In this document: in pieces, positions 1 through 7,168 of the stretch
Layout: every line of letters starts with the position of its first letter
How positions within the stretch are numbered: the stretch's first letter is position 1
Origin: Acidobacteriota bacterium
GTDB lineage: Bacteria; Acidobacteriota; Thermoanaerobaculia; Gp7-AA8
DNA: 64,000 nucleotides
NCBI GenBank assembly: GCA_003223645.1
Contig: QHVT01000024.1
Span: 1-64,000, forward strand
Direction of reading: 5' to 3'
The notes under the pieces: model-generated
Told to the model about the DNA's origin: nothing
The model's database searches: none
What the model saw: only the letters and a program-made list of their open reading frames with translations
Made by a program: the position numbers and the translations under genes

Positions 1-2
1 TC

Positions 3-311
3 CGCCACATCTACAACGACGAGCGCCCGCACGAGACCCTCGGCCAAAAGCGACCGGTGACGATCTATCGTCCGTCACCGCGACCATACCCGGAAGCGCT
101 CCCGCCGATCGAATATGCCGGGCATCTGGAGACCCGCAAAGTCGAGCACAACGGGATGATGCGTTGGAAGAACGATCGCATCTTCACAAGCAAGACGCTG
201 CGTGGTGAATACGTCGGCCTCGAGGAGATCGACGACGGCATCTGGTCGGTGTACTACGGGCCGGTGCTGCTCGCTCGCTTCGACGAGCGCGAGATGAGGT
301 TCTATGGCTGA
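3..311 (+). CDS. IS481-type transposase, C-terminal fragment
   Basis: The frame is open from the left edge of the window to a TGA at 309-311, so this is the last ~102 residues of a longer protein. The segment holds the end of an rve/DDE integrase core (NDERPHETLGQK, the usual NERPHEALG-type motif after the catalytic Glu), then the typical C-terminal tail of IS481-like transposases, with GLEEIDDGIWSVYYGPVLL and RFDEREMRFYG. The enzyme would cut and join element ends by a DDE mechanism. About 185 bp of non-coding sequence follow before a ~62-bp repeat that resembles an IS terminus. Whether the element is intact cannot be judged because its 5' part lies outside the window. Confidence 0.8.
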   Translation, partial: RHIYNDERPHETLGQKRPVTIYRPSPRPYPEALPPIEYAGHLETRKVEHNGMMRWKNDRIFTSKTLRGEYVGLEEIDDGIWSVYYGPVLLARFDEREMRFYG

Positions 312-495
312 GACGATCGCTCGTCGATGTCGCGGAGCCACGACGCATCGTCGGTTGACCACCCACGTGATCGAAGATCGAACCTCGTGGCGACAGAGCC
401 TGTCGTGCGACTTGAACCAGTTGCTGACGCTCCGCGGATTGACATCGTCAACACCTCAAACATCCGTCGTCGTATCGTCGACAAACACACGCAAG

Positions 496-558
496 GTGTA
501 ACCTATGTGCCCGGTCTGTTTTGTCACCCATGTTCCCGGCCGTACGCTCGAGTTAGGC
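496..558 (+). repeat. Dispersed ~62-bp repeat, copy 1 (IS481-end-like)
   Basis: First of three related copies (others at 2461-2523 and 3845-3905). It contains two direct motifs of the form ACCYATGTNCCCGG spaced about 26 bp apart, then GCTCGAGTTAGGC. Tandem motifs of this kind resemble the ends of IS481-family elements, and this copy lies just downstream of such a transposase gene. The TGT end points inward to the right, which is not the orientation expected for the right end of that transposase, so the assignment is tentative. Confidence 0.55.
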
Positions 559-580
559 CGCCATTAGACGCTTGTGGAAA

Positions 581-1051
581 TTAGAGACTACAAGCGAGCC
601 GTTCTTCGTGCAAAGGCACAAAGCCGTGCTTTGTGTAAAAGCTCTTCGCCTCCGGATTATCAAAATGGACGCTTGTATCGATTCGGCGAACGCCAAAGTC
701 GCGCAACTCTCGCTTGAGACCGTCAAGCAAAGCTGTGCCGACGCCCGATCGCTGCCTACCACTCACCACGAAGACATCATCGAGCTTCGCCACAAGCGCG
801 CCGGCAGACGTCGATATCGCGAGCGAAATTACGCACACGGCGAGCGGAACGGCGCCGTCAAGTGCGAGCCATACAAATCCCAGTTCCGGACGATGTACGA
901 ATAGCCTGAGCGAATTTTGAAGCGCTTCGTCTCCGCGATCGCCGTAGGCGCTGCTACTGTCAAGATAATGTGTATCTTCGCGCAGGAACTTCTGTAGCAA
1001 TTGGTAGGCATCCGGCATAGTTTCCGTTGTCATGCGCTGGCATCTGATCAC
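581..1051 (-). CDS. GNAT family N-acetyltransferase
   Basis: A 156-residue protein matching the single-domain GNAT fold. Acetyl-CoA binding motif A is visible as DDVFVVSGRQRSGVGTALLDG (around residues 90-110), and the C-terminal FDNPEAKSFYTKHGFVPL is the usual final strand-helix region. It would transfer an acetyl group from acetyl-CoA to an amine; the substrate cannot be told. The start given is a GTG; an ATG six codons later (1033) is equally possible. It lies 42 bp downstream of the 1094-1648 gene on the same strand, probably in one transcript, and ends 23 bp before the copy-1 repeat. Small acetyltransferases are common cargo of accessory regions. Confidence 0.8.
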   Translation of the reverse strand: MIRCQRMTTETMPDAYQLLQKFLREDTHYLDSSSAYGDRGDEALQNSLRLFVHRPELGFVWLALDGAVPLAVCVISLAISTSAGALVAKLDDVFVVSGRQRSGVGTALLDGLKRELRDFGVRRIDTSVHFDNPEAKSFYTKHGFVPLHEERLACSL

Positions 1052-1093
1052 AATTAACTCTCACAATCTCGCGAATTTGATGATGCATCCCTA

Positions 1094-1648
1094 TTAGTCG
1101 GCCGGCGTCCATATGTAGTTGAAGGACGCAACGACATTCTTTTCGCTGTCTACGCCTACCTCAATGCCGTTCATTGTCCTGTCCGGGCGTATCGCCAGAA
1201 GTGCTGCACCGACATCAAAAGTTCCATCTTCACGATAGCGCAAGCAAAGATTGCCCCCACATATGCGACCGCTAAGTCGGTACGTGCGCGGCGGGGTTGT
1301 CTTAGTAGTCGCTTTTCCCCAAACCCACGGTCCAAACTGATGTAGCGTAGTTGTCTCATGCTCCTTCGCACCAGTACCAGTGCCGCGATCGATGGTTGTT
1401 TTCCACTTCACCGGCAGACGAACGGGAGCCGTTCGTCGCATTATGGCTAATACGATACGCCAACATATGCCGGCTACGACCAGGATGATGGCAATAATAA
1501 TTGTCACCGCGCCATGCTCCGCGATGCCTGGTATCGCCTTTCTGACTAGGCCGACGAGCCCCCCGTCCCCCTCCTTCGTCGCACATGCGGTTGCAACCAA
1601 GAAAACAGCGAAACTTGTGAGCAACAGTGGCAAGTGATTGCGTGGCAT
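1094..1648 (-). CDS. Putative membrane-anchored lipoprotein, unknown function
   Basis: A 184-residue protein I do not recognise. The first ~22 residues form a lipoprotein-type signal ending VATAC, with Cys22 as candidate lipidation site. A second strongly hydrophobic segment lies at about residues 45-68 (TIIIAIILVVAGI). The remaining ~110 residues are polar and end in YIWTPAD. The start is well supported: GGAGG sits 7 nt upstream of the ATG. The gene precedes the GNAT gene on the same strand. Codon use is less GC-biased than the housekeeping genes further right, consistent with acquired DNA. Confidence 0.6.
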   Translation of the reverse strand: MPRNHLPLLLTSFAVFLVATACATKEGDGGLVGLVRKAIPGIAEHGAVTIIIAIILVVAGICWRIVLAIMRRTAPVRLPVKWKTTIDRGTGTGAKEHETTTLHQFGPWVWGKATTKTTPPRTYRLSGRICGGNLCLRYREDGTFDVGAALLAIRPDRTMNGIEVGVDSEKNVVASFNYIWTPAD

Positions 1649-1926
1649 AGCCTACCTCCGCCAGTGGTCTTTCTTAAGGAGTGACGGCTGCTGCCTGTTC
1701 CCTACCCGACGCTGGAGCCTTTGTGCGGTGTGGGAGCAGCGCCTTCGGGTGTGAGCGCGCCGAATTCAAGCCGCTGCCATGGCGCGGCGGTTGCCGCGAC
1801 TAATGATGTAGCGGCAGGAGCGACTTGCAACCGCCGTGTCATGGCAGCGAGCCGTGAGTTCGACGCGCAAGGGCGGCGGTGCGCACATCTCAGGGCCGCG
1901 ACGAGCATGCGGCGGGCGGGTGTGAA

Positions 1927-2000
1927 GCGCAAATGTGCTGCATTCGGCCTACCGCGGGAGGTGGGTGGGTGTGAAGGGGCCGAATGCAGCACATTTGCGC
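1927..2000. repeat. 23-bp perfect inverted repeat with 28-bp loop
   Basis: Arms at 1927-1949 (GCGCAAATGTGCTGCATTCGGCC) and 1978-2000 are exact reverse complements, separated by 28 bp of G-rich sequence. No T-run follows either arm, so it is not a standard terminator. It lies in gene-poor DNA and could be a protein-binding dyad or a mobile-element remnant. Confidence 0.75.
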
Positions 2001-2460
2001 GTGGCGGAGACGCGGTTTGCTGGTCGCGGCCCGCAATCTCGCGAGGAAGTCAGCTGCGAGGGGGAAGCGTACACACACCATTCGTCGTCCGATCGACCGA
2101 AAGATTACAAGGACGCGGAGCGTTGTGGCCGCGGACGGCCTAACGGCTTGAGCCTAAGCTGCACGGCCAGGGCCCACATGCCGAAGCCGACGCGGCGCGA
2201 CGGCTGCCGCGACTAACGCGCACTCGGCGGGAGCGAACTGCAGCTGTCGTGACGCCACCCAACCTTGGAGGATTACGTAGGCAGCTAGGCTGCCGGGCCA
2301 GCGCCGGGCCGTGTCGGCTTCTGGCTCGTGCGTGATCGAACATCAGCCCATCGTATCGACACTGCGTGTTCGTGCGAATTGAATGGGCGGCTGTCGCTCC
2401 GCGTATTCGGCAGATCACCGCACGAAAGCCCCCGTTTCTCCACTCCCCAACGGTCACCGA

Positions 2461-2523
2461 GTGTAACCTATATTCCCGGTCTGTTTTGTCACCCATGTCC
2501 CCGGTCGCACGCTCAAGTTAGGG
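2461..2523 (+). repeat. Dispersed ~62-bp repeat, copy 2
   Basis: Second copy of the IS481-end-like repeat, carrying the two tandem CCYATGT-CCCGG-type motifs and ending GCTCAAGTTAGGG. Its left flank (from about 2408, starting CGGCAGATCA) is also similar to the left flank of copy 3, giving about 115 bp of shared sequence, whereas copy 1 shares only the ~62-bp core. This suggests that copies 2 and 3 derive from the same kind of element. Confidence 0.65.
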
Positions 2524-2599
2524 CATTAACTTACTTGGACGCAGACGTCGAGAGGGGCTACCCTTGCGACGGCGTGATAGGCTCGCGGTATGGCTGGGT

Positions 2600-3499
2600 C
2601 TAGCCTTGCTCGTTATGGGTAGGACCCATGACCCAGCGTCCCCATTTCGGATCAAGCACGACGTAGAACGTTACCCACCTATTTGCCTCGAAAATGTCCC
2701 TGTAGTCAATGCGGCCAACACAATAGAGAACCATAAGTCCCTTCCCGAGCGCGGCCTTCTGAATGGAGTTCAAGGGCGGCAATGGAATCGGCAACTCCAT
2801 CGACTTACCGGCACCTATAGTGGTGGCGCTGGCGCTAGACTTCACCACGCGCTTAATTTCCTCCCATTCAGTATCGGTAGGGAGAGATGTAGTAAGTGTG
2901 GCCTCTCCATACGCAGTCCGAACGTGCAGGGCTGGAGTCAGGCCAGTATTTACGAGTCCAGCAACTACAACCGTCTCTTTGGCAGTATTGATGTCGTAAT
3001 TGCTGATTCCTCCGAATACGACGGATGCGCGAACGGCATTAGAGATGGCAACCATTTGTTTATTCGCTATCTCGATTGCGCGCAACGCCGTCTCGTTACT
3101 CTCTCTCGTCAGTCTCAGGCTCTCCTCAGTATCGCGTGCGCCTTCCTTATAAGCCTTTTCTGCGCTTACATTCTGCCGAACCATTTCGCGCCACATGCGA
3201 ATCGTGTAGAAAAGAAAGGCTCCAGTAAACAAGACCATCGCAAGATTGATGGCGTCGCCGATCTTGAAGTCGCTAAGCCAAGACGCCTTCTGCGCGTCAT
3301 TCTTGGTTTGATCGGTGCGGGCCGTCTCGCGACCGCGTGTTACGTCGGATTGTGGGGTATTGTCAGCTTGCGCACCAGAAAGGCTTGGCTGGGGTTTGGG
3401 TTGTTGGCGCTTTTCTATCTGCTGTTTCTCGGCGGTGCTAGTCTACTGGGCCGCTGTCGTCGCCAGAAGGAAGGCGATAGCCGATGCTAAGAGGGTCAC
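2600..3499 (-). pseudogene. Membrane protein gene interrupted by an in-frame amber codon
   Basis: Reading from a GTG at 3499, the frame encodes a hydrophobic leader (TLLASAIAFLLATTAAQ), then TAG at 3443-3445, then stays open to the stop at 2600. After the TAG come a charged stretch (about 65 residues, Gln/Lys/Asp-rich), a membrane helix (MVLFTGAFLFY), a helical region and a C-terminal beta-rich domain. The only ATG in frame after the TAG (3238) has no ribosome-binding site and falls directly at the membrane helix, so a 212-residue start there would drop residues that look coding. The GTG overlaps the TGA of the 51-residue gene upstream (GTGA), which supports the longer reading. It is either a nonsense-mutated gene or read through. 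Confidence 0.55.
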
Positions 3500-3651
3500 T
3501 GCTGCGCGGTGCTGCCCTTCTGCCGTTTCATCGGCTCATGCTTAGGCACGTCACGCCTATCGACTCGGAACAGTGACCGCATCATGCGGTCGAAGCGAGT
3601 GAACTCTTCCGTCTCTTCGGACTGCGGCGCAGGTGTGGCCGGTCGGCTCAT
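3496..3651 (-). CDS. Small hypothetical protein, 51 aa
   Basis: A short frame, MSRPATPAPQ-to-STAQQ, rich in Glu, Arg and Lys, with a central FTRFDRMMRSLFRV helix. I do not recognise a named family, but short proteins with an ERF/FDRMxRxLFxV core are common next to mobile DNA. A TATCAT box ends about 9 nt upstream of the ATG, suggesting a nearly leaderless transcript. The stop codon overlaps the GTG start of the following membrane-protein gene, which implies translational coupling. Function unknown. Confidence 0.5.
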   Translation of the reverse strand: MSRPATPAPQSEETEEFTRFDRMMRSLFRVDRRDVPKHEPMKRQKGSTAQQ

Positions 3652-3844
3652 GGCCAGATGATGATACACGCTTCCGAGGCGAGACGGACCTGTCGGACGC
3701 CTTCCCGATCAACCCTCGATCGACGGCAGATCGACTTCCACGGCGAGCCGTTCGCGCCTCACGCTCATGTAGGTCTGCATCCGTTGCGCGTCGGCAGATC
3801 AGCGCACGAAAGCCCCATCTCTGCCACTCCCCGACGGTCAGCGG

Positions 3845-3905
3845 GTGTACCTACGTGCCCGTCTGTTTTGTCGCCCATGTTCCCGGCCGCACGCTCGAGT
3901 TAGAC
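3845..3905 (+). repeat. Dispersed ~62-bp repeat, copy 3
   Basis: Third copy, ending GCTCGAGTTAGAC. Its right edge overlaps the TAA stop codon of the minus-strand DUF2442 gene. It shares an extended left flank with copy 2. On the minus strand all three copies begin GYCTAAC-like a short distance after a gene stop codon, which superficially resembles an integron attC edge, but no matching inner GTTRRRY box is found. Confidence 0.6.
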
Positions 3906-4142
3906 CGCCACGCGGACTCGCCGATACAGGGTTTCCGGAGCGATATCGGCGCCATTTGGCCAAACAATAGTGCCGATTTCGGCGTCCACGCTTACCTGCT
4001 TGAAGTACTCCAATTTGCGAAGTGGTTCAAAGACGGGCCCACGCAGGGATTCGCGAAGGTCTACCTCTCCCGCGGTTCCGTCCTCAAACCGCAACCACAC
4101 AGTGTAGTCATGAAGATAGCGGACTTCGACGACGTCGTTCAC
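3900..4142 (-). CDS. DUF2442 domain protein
   Basis: An 80-residue protein from a GTG at 4142, chosen because GGAG lies 8 nt upstream and because this gives the family's usual length; an upstream ATG (4238) would force a long overlap with the DUF4160 gene. The sequence NDVVEVRYLHDYTVWLRFEDG, followed by GEVDL and a central FKQVSVDAEIGTIVWPNGADI-type stretch, is characteristic of DUF2442. Members are usually paired with DUF4160 proteins, as here with a 5-bp gap; the pair is often regarded as toxin-antitoxin-like, but the biochemical role is not established. The stop codon falls inside repeat copy 3. Confidence 0.85.
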   Translation of the reverse strand: MNDVVEVRYLHDYTVWLRFEDGTAGEVDLRESLRGPVFEPLRKLEYFKQVSVDAEIGTIVWPNGADIAPETLYRRVRVAV

Positions 4143-4147
4143 GGTGT

Positions 4148-4405
4148 CTACTCCAGCGGATCGATCCATTTCGCTTCCTTGCCTTCCGAGACTAACCGCC
4201 AGTTCTCTTCGAGTTCCTCCCGGTGAAGGCGCCACCACTCCAACACCAGGCCTTGAGCTCTCGGCTGGAACTGCCCGATGACGTAACCGTCCGATATTCT
4301 CACCTGAATGTCCTTTCCCGCGTAACGAGCATGAAAGTGGGCTGGCGGATGTTCATCATGGTACATCGTGATCACGATTCCGAAGAACCGGCTGATTCGC
4401 GGCAT
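4148..4405 (-). CDS. DUF4160 domain protein
   Basis: An 85-residue protein of the usual family length. It starts MPRISRFFGIVITMYHDEHPPAHFH, the strongly conserved DUF4160 opening with the HxPPHxH-like cluster, and continues HARYAGKDIQVRI to a C-terminal W-rich helix (LVLEWWRLHREELEENW). It is the first gene of a two-gene unit with DUF2442. Family members occur widely in accessory DNA and next to toxin-antitoxin genes; no enzymatic activity is firmly assigned. Confidence in the family is high, in function low. Confidence 0.9.
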   Translation of the reverse strand: MPRISRFFGIVITMYHDEHPPAHFHARYAGKDIQVRISDGYVIGQFQPRAQGLVLEWWRLHREELEENWRLVSEGKEAKWIDPLE

Positions 4406-4939
4406 TTGCCGATTGTACTCGACACTTTTTTCGCTACTTCGCGGACCGACAAGCGAACCGTTCCGGCACGTGGCTCCTTATTCCTACGGCCCGGCGACGC
4501 TTGCCTATGTCGCGTACGCTCGGCGCTTGCACAAGCTCGCGGACTTTAGTCCCGAATCGCCGTCTGGCCGTCGTTACGAGAGATTGGCTTTTGCGACAGA
4601 CGCCAGACGCCTAACCATTGAAGCCTTCACCAGTAGCTTTCACGGTGCGGAGCTTGACATTCGGCAAGGGAGAAGCGCCAAGGGGGAACTGATCATCATG
4701 ATGACACTGCCCTTCGGTGCACTGCTCATGGCTTTCGGATACGCCATGCGATGCCTGCTCGGAAGTGCGTCAAGCCTGAAAGTCAAAAGGCGTTTGCACG
4801 ATCAGTTCGAACAGCAACGGACCACGCCAAGACTGGGTTGTCTGCCCGTGCCGTATTTTTGATCCCAATCTCATCGATTCGGTCGCGGCACGGCTCTACG
4901 GCGTCACGAACGCAGACTCTCTCCACACCGTGGCGGCAC
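4406..4939. other. Intergenic stretch upstream of the DUF4160 gene
   Basis: I see no well-supported gene. A plus-strand frame to 4862 exists, but it begins inside the DUF4160 gene, lacks a ribosome-binding site and matches nothing I know. The stretch should hold the promoter of the DUF4160/DUF2442 pair on the minus strand; no clear boxes were found. It leads into the palindrome array at 4940. Confidence 0.35.
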
Positions 4940-5455
4940 GATTGATATCACCCTATATCAATCGCACGTCCGCGGCACCCGTCCGAGCAGTCGCCGAGGC
5001 CACGATTGATATGCCCTCATATCAATCACACGTCCGTCGTGGTCACGATTGATATCACCCCATATCAATCACACATCCGCCGCACGCGTTCGTGAGGTCG
5101 CCGGGGTCACGATTGATATGGCGTCATATCAATCACATGTCCGTCGTGTCCACGATTGATATCACCCCATATCAATCACACCTCCCCCGCACCCGTTCGT
5201 GAGGTCGCCGAGGCCACGATTGATATGGCGTCATATCAATCACAGGCTCGCCGGGGTCACGATTGATATGACCCCATATCAATCACACGTCCCCCGCACC
5301 CGTTCGTGAGGTCGCCAGGGTCACGATTGATATGGCCTCATATCAATCACAGGCTCGCCGGGGTCACGATTGATATGACCTCATATCAATCACACGTCCC
5401 CCGCACCCGTTCGTGAGGTCGCCGGGGTCACGATTGATATGGCCCCATATCAATC
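4940..5455. repeat. Array of ten 24-bp palindromes with 107-bp super-period
   Basis: Ten copies of GATTGATAT-N6-ATATCAATC start at 4940, 5004, 5047, 5111, 5154, 5218, 5261, 5325, 5368 and 5432. Steps between them alternate exactly 64, 43, 64, 43 and so on, so the real unit is 107 bp with two palindromes. The 9-bp arms are invariant in all ten copies while the 6-bp loop varies (CACCCC, GGCGTC, GACCTC and others). Linkers are of two kinds: ~40 bp (with CGCACCCGTTCGTGAGGTCG) and ~19 bp. The linkers are conserved rather than unique, so this is not a CRISPR array. Invariant arms suggest a repeated protein-binding site or a hairpin array. Confidence 0.95.
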
Positions 5456-5634
5456 GTGCCTTCGCCGCACGCGTTCGTGCGGCCGACGAGAGAAGGATCG
5501 ATGTCACTCCGTCTCCCTCCTGGCTCCGGGGCCTACGTCAAGGCATGCAGAGCGATGCTTCGCACCGCTTGGCGGGAGAAGGTGGATATAAAACAGCAAA
5601 GGGGCGGAGGAGGGGTGGACTTTGGTTCGAACTT

Positions 5635-6453
5635 TCAGAGCTGCACGAACGGGGTGGAACCGACGTGGGCCCAGGAGTGGCCGGTGATCTTGTCGGTGGC
5701 GAAGGCATTCAGCTTCGCCTGCTTCGCTTTGTCCCAGATGCCGTCGCTGTTGAGAACGTAGCCGCGCGCGATCAGGTTCGCGGCGCGCAGGTTGGTGATG
5801 CTCTTCTTCCAGGTTTCGAAGTTGTCGCTGTAGAGGTTGGACGAGAAGATGATCTGCTGCCCGGTCGTCGGAACCGTGACGGACTTGCCGTCGTCGAAGT
5901 CCTTGTCTGCGAAGCAGAGGCGGGCGAGCGGGTTGGTCTGAGCGTAGTATGTCTTCCAGTCGGAGTTGCCGCTCAGGCAGAAAATGAACTTGCCCCGCAG
6001 CGTGTCCACTTCGGGCCAGCCGTTGGCCTTGACATAGGCGACGAAGTCGGAGTTGTCGGGCGAGAGCATCCCCGGCGTGTACATGAGACCTGCGTTGAAC
6101 CACTCGCGCATGTAGTTGTCGATCTCGTCGGGGAACGATTCCTTGGATCCGCCGCTGCTCTTGATGTCGACCGTGACGAACACGACGTCATGGTTGACGT
6201 CGGCGAGATGCCACGACAAGAGGTAGCCGAGGTAATTGGCGAAGGGCGGCCCGCTGGAGGTGCTGTGCGCGACGGTGAAGTATCCGAGCGACCGGCCATT
6301 CGAACTGTCGGAGTGCCGCCAGATGTCATATTCGAGACCGCGGCAGCCGGCGTTTCCCGGATCGTTCGGGTGGAACAGAAGGGACTGGTGAGAGTCCTCG
6401 TCGCGGTCGTAGGAGTTGTGCGACTGTTTGTACGACGCTTGGTTGTATTTCAT
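5635..6453 (-). CDS. PI-PLC-like phosphodiesterase (TIM-barrel)
   Basis: A 272-residue protein resembling the calcium-dependent phosphoinositide phospholipase C-like family. N-terminal KQSHNSYDRDEDSHQ supplies the first catalytic His, and GCRGLEYDIWRHSD is the metal/Glu-Asp strand; a second conserved block, HDVVFVTVDIKS, follows at about residue 90. Members cleave a phosphodiester or glycerophosphodiester-type bond on the beta/alpha barrel. There is no signal peptide, which is unusual for a family that is often secreted. The ATG is preceded within 40 bp by a duplicated TAGAAT box. The gene stands alone and reads away from the next gene. Confidence 0.75.
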   Translation of the reverse strand: MKYNQASYKQSHNSYDRDEDSHQSLLFHPNDPGNAGCRGLEYDIWRHSDSSNGRSLGYFTVAHSTSSGPPFANYLGYLLSWHLADVNHDVVFVTVDIKSSGGSKESFPDEIDNYMREWFNAGLMYTPGMLSPDNSDFVAYVKANGWPEVDTLRGKFIFCLSGNSDWKTYYAQTNPLARLCFADKDFDDGKSVTVPTTGQQIIFSSNLYSDNFETWKKSITNLRAANLIARGYVLNSDGIWDKAKQAKLNAFATDKITGHSWAHVGSTPFVQL

Positions 6454-6457
6454 GCGT

Positions 6458-6497
6458 CATTCATTCTATCCGCTTCGACATTCATTCTATCCGCTTC
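6458..6497 (-). promoter_or_regulatory. Tandem 21-bp repeat with duplicated -10-like box
   Basis: Two copies (6458-6476 and 6479-6497) of a 19-bp sequence with a 21-bp period lie just upstream of the phosphodiesterase start. Read on the minus strand each contains TAGAAT (at 6463-6468 and 6484-6489), a good -10 hexamer. The 21-bp step puts both boxes on the same face of the helix. No obvious -35 hexamer was found. Confidence 0.5.
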
Positions 6498-6572
6498 CGC
6501 GGCGGCGGTCGGCCGGGGATGTGCATGATCTGCAGGGCGGAAGCGAGAGGAGCCGCGGCAGGAAAGGCGACG

Positions 6573-6878
6573 ATGGAACAACTCCTTCAAACATTCGAAA
6601 CGCCGTTCATCGACGGCAGCGGCGAGGCGTACGACATTCACGTCTATGGACGGAGCCGGCCCGCGGACACCTGGCAGGGGTGGATCGTGTTCACGCGGCG
6701 ACGCGACGGGCGGCGTTTCACGACCGACGCCGAGACGACCCAACCGTCCGTGGAGGATGTGGCGTACTGGGCAACCGGACTCGAGCCGGCGTATTTCGAA
6801 GGCGCATTTCAGCGTGCACGTCCGCAAGAAGATACGGCGAGCGGGCACGAAGCGGCGGCGGAGCTGCGAACCGTGTAA
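6573..6878 (+). CDS. Conserved hypothetical protein, ~101 aa
   Basis: I do not recognise this protein. The start at 6573 is chosen because AGGAAAGG lies just upstream; an upstream ATG at 6519 would add 18 low-complexity residues. The protein is soluble and mixed alpha/beta, opening MEQLLQTFETPFIDGSGEAYDIHVYGR and containing WQGWIVFTRRRDGRRFTTDAET, a beta-hairpin-like region, then VEDVAYWATGLEPAYFEGAF. It has no membrane segment or catalytic motif. It reads divergently from the PI-PLC-like gene, with ~120 bp between the two starts. Confidence 0.6.
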   Translation: MEQLLQTFETPFIDGSGEAYDIHVYGRSRPADTWQGWIVFTRRRDGRRFTTDAETTQPSVEDVAYWATGLEPAYFEGAFQRARPQEDTASGHEAAAELRTV

Positions 6879-6895
6879 CGCGATTCGCAGCGCGA

Positions 6896-7063
6896 TCAGA
6901 TCCGCGGCTTCGAGTGCTTCACCGACGTGATGACACCCACGCCGACGAGGAGGAGTGCGCCCACTCCGATCCAGAACGGCGCGACGTCGAACTTCCACGC
7001 GACCAGGGCCAGCGCGACGATCACGATCAGCCATCCGATGAACGACAGGTTGAACCAGTTCAC
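6896..7063 (-). CDS. Small membrane protein, 55 aa
   Basis: A short gene starting with GTG (7061-7063) behind a strong GGGAGGT ribosome-binding site. The product opens with NWFNLSFIGWLIVIVALALVAW, one membrane helix, then a short polar turn (KFDVAPF), then a second helix (WIGVGALLLVGVGVI) and a basic tail. It lies downstream of atpE but beyond the 7113-7146 terminator, so it is probably transcribed separately or by readthrough. I do not recognise a family. The clear Shine-Dalgarno and alternating helices make it a likely real gene. Confidence 0.65.
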   Translation of the reverse strand: MNWFNLSFIGWLIVIVALALVAWKFDVAPFWIGVGALLLVGVGVITSVKHSKPRI

Positions 7064-7112
7064 TTCGTTACCTCCCGGACAGCTGACTGAGCAAATAGGC
7101 TGCCTGAAAACG

Positions 7113-7146
7113 AAAAGCCCGGCCGCTTTGCAGCGGGCCGGGCTTT
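7113..7146 (-). terminator. Rho-independent terminator of the nuo-atp operon
   Basis: A GC-rich hairpin (AAAAGCCCGGCCGC / GCGGGCCGGGCTTT, one bulged base, loop TTTGCA region) lies 20 bp after the atpE stop. Read on the minus strand it is followed by TTTTCGTTTT, a good T-rich tract. It marks the end of the long minus-strand operon. Confidence 0.85.
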
Positions 7147-7168
7147 CGGGTCGATGCGCGCGGATCGA

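Larger units (their letters stand above)
1649..2599. other. Gene-poor accessory stretch
   Basis: I find no convincing gene here. Short open frames exist on both strands, but none has a plausible ribosome-binding site together with recognisable protein composition. The stretch holds a 23-bp perfect inverted repeat (1927-2000) and the second copy of the ~62-bp repeat (2461-2523). The ~50 bp before that repeat also match the sequence before the third copy. Confidence 0.5.

Noticed and set aside
2564-3490. 308-residue plus-strand frame
   Set aside because: It lies opposite the interrupted membrane-protein gene, has no ribosome-binding site, and its hydrophobic parts are explained by the complement.
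496-3905. Integron gene-cassette array with attC sites on the minus strand (GYCTAAC after gene stops, GNAT and small hypothetical cargo)
   Set aside because: Only the outer GYCTAAC-like box fits, and only in two of three copies. No matching GTTRRRY box and no attC-type internal dyad were found at 50-150 bp, and no integron integrase is present. IS481-end remnants explain the repeats better.
4368-4862. Plus-strand 164-residue frame upstream of the palindrome array
   Set aside because: It begins inside the DUF4160 gene, has no ribosome-binding site and matches no family I know; not enough support to call a gene.
4940-5455. CRISPR array
   Set aside because: The linkers are conserved in two alternating types rather than unique, the repeated unit is a palindrome with a variable loop, and there are no cas genes.
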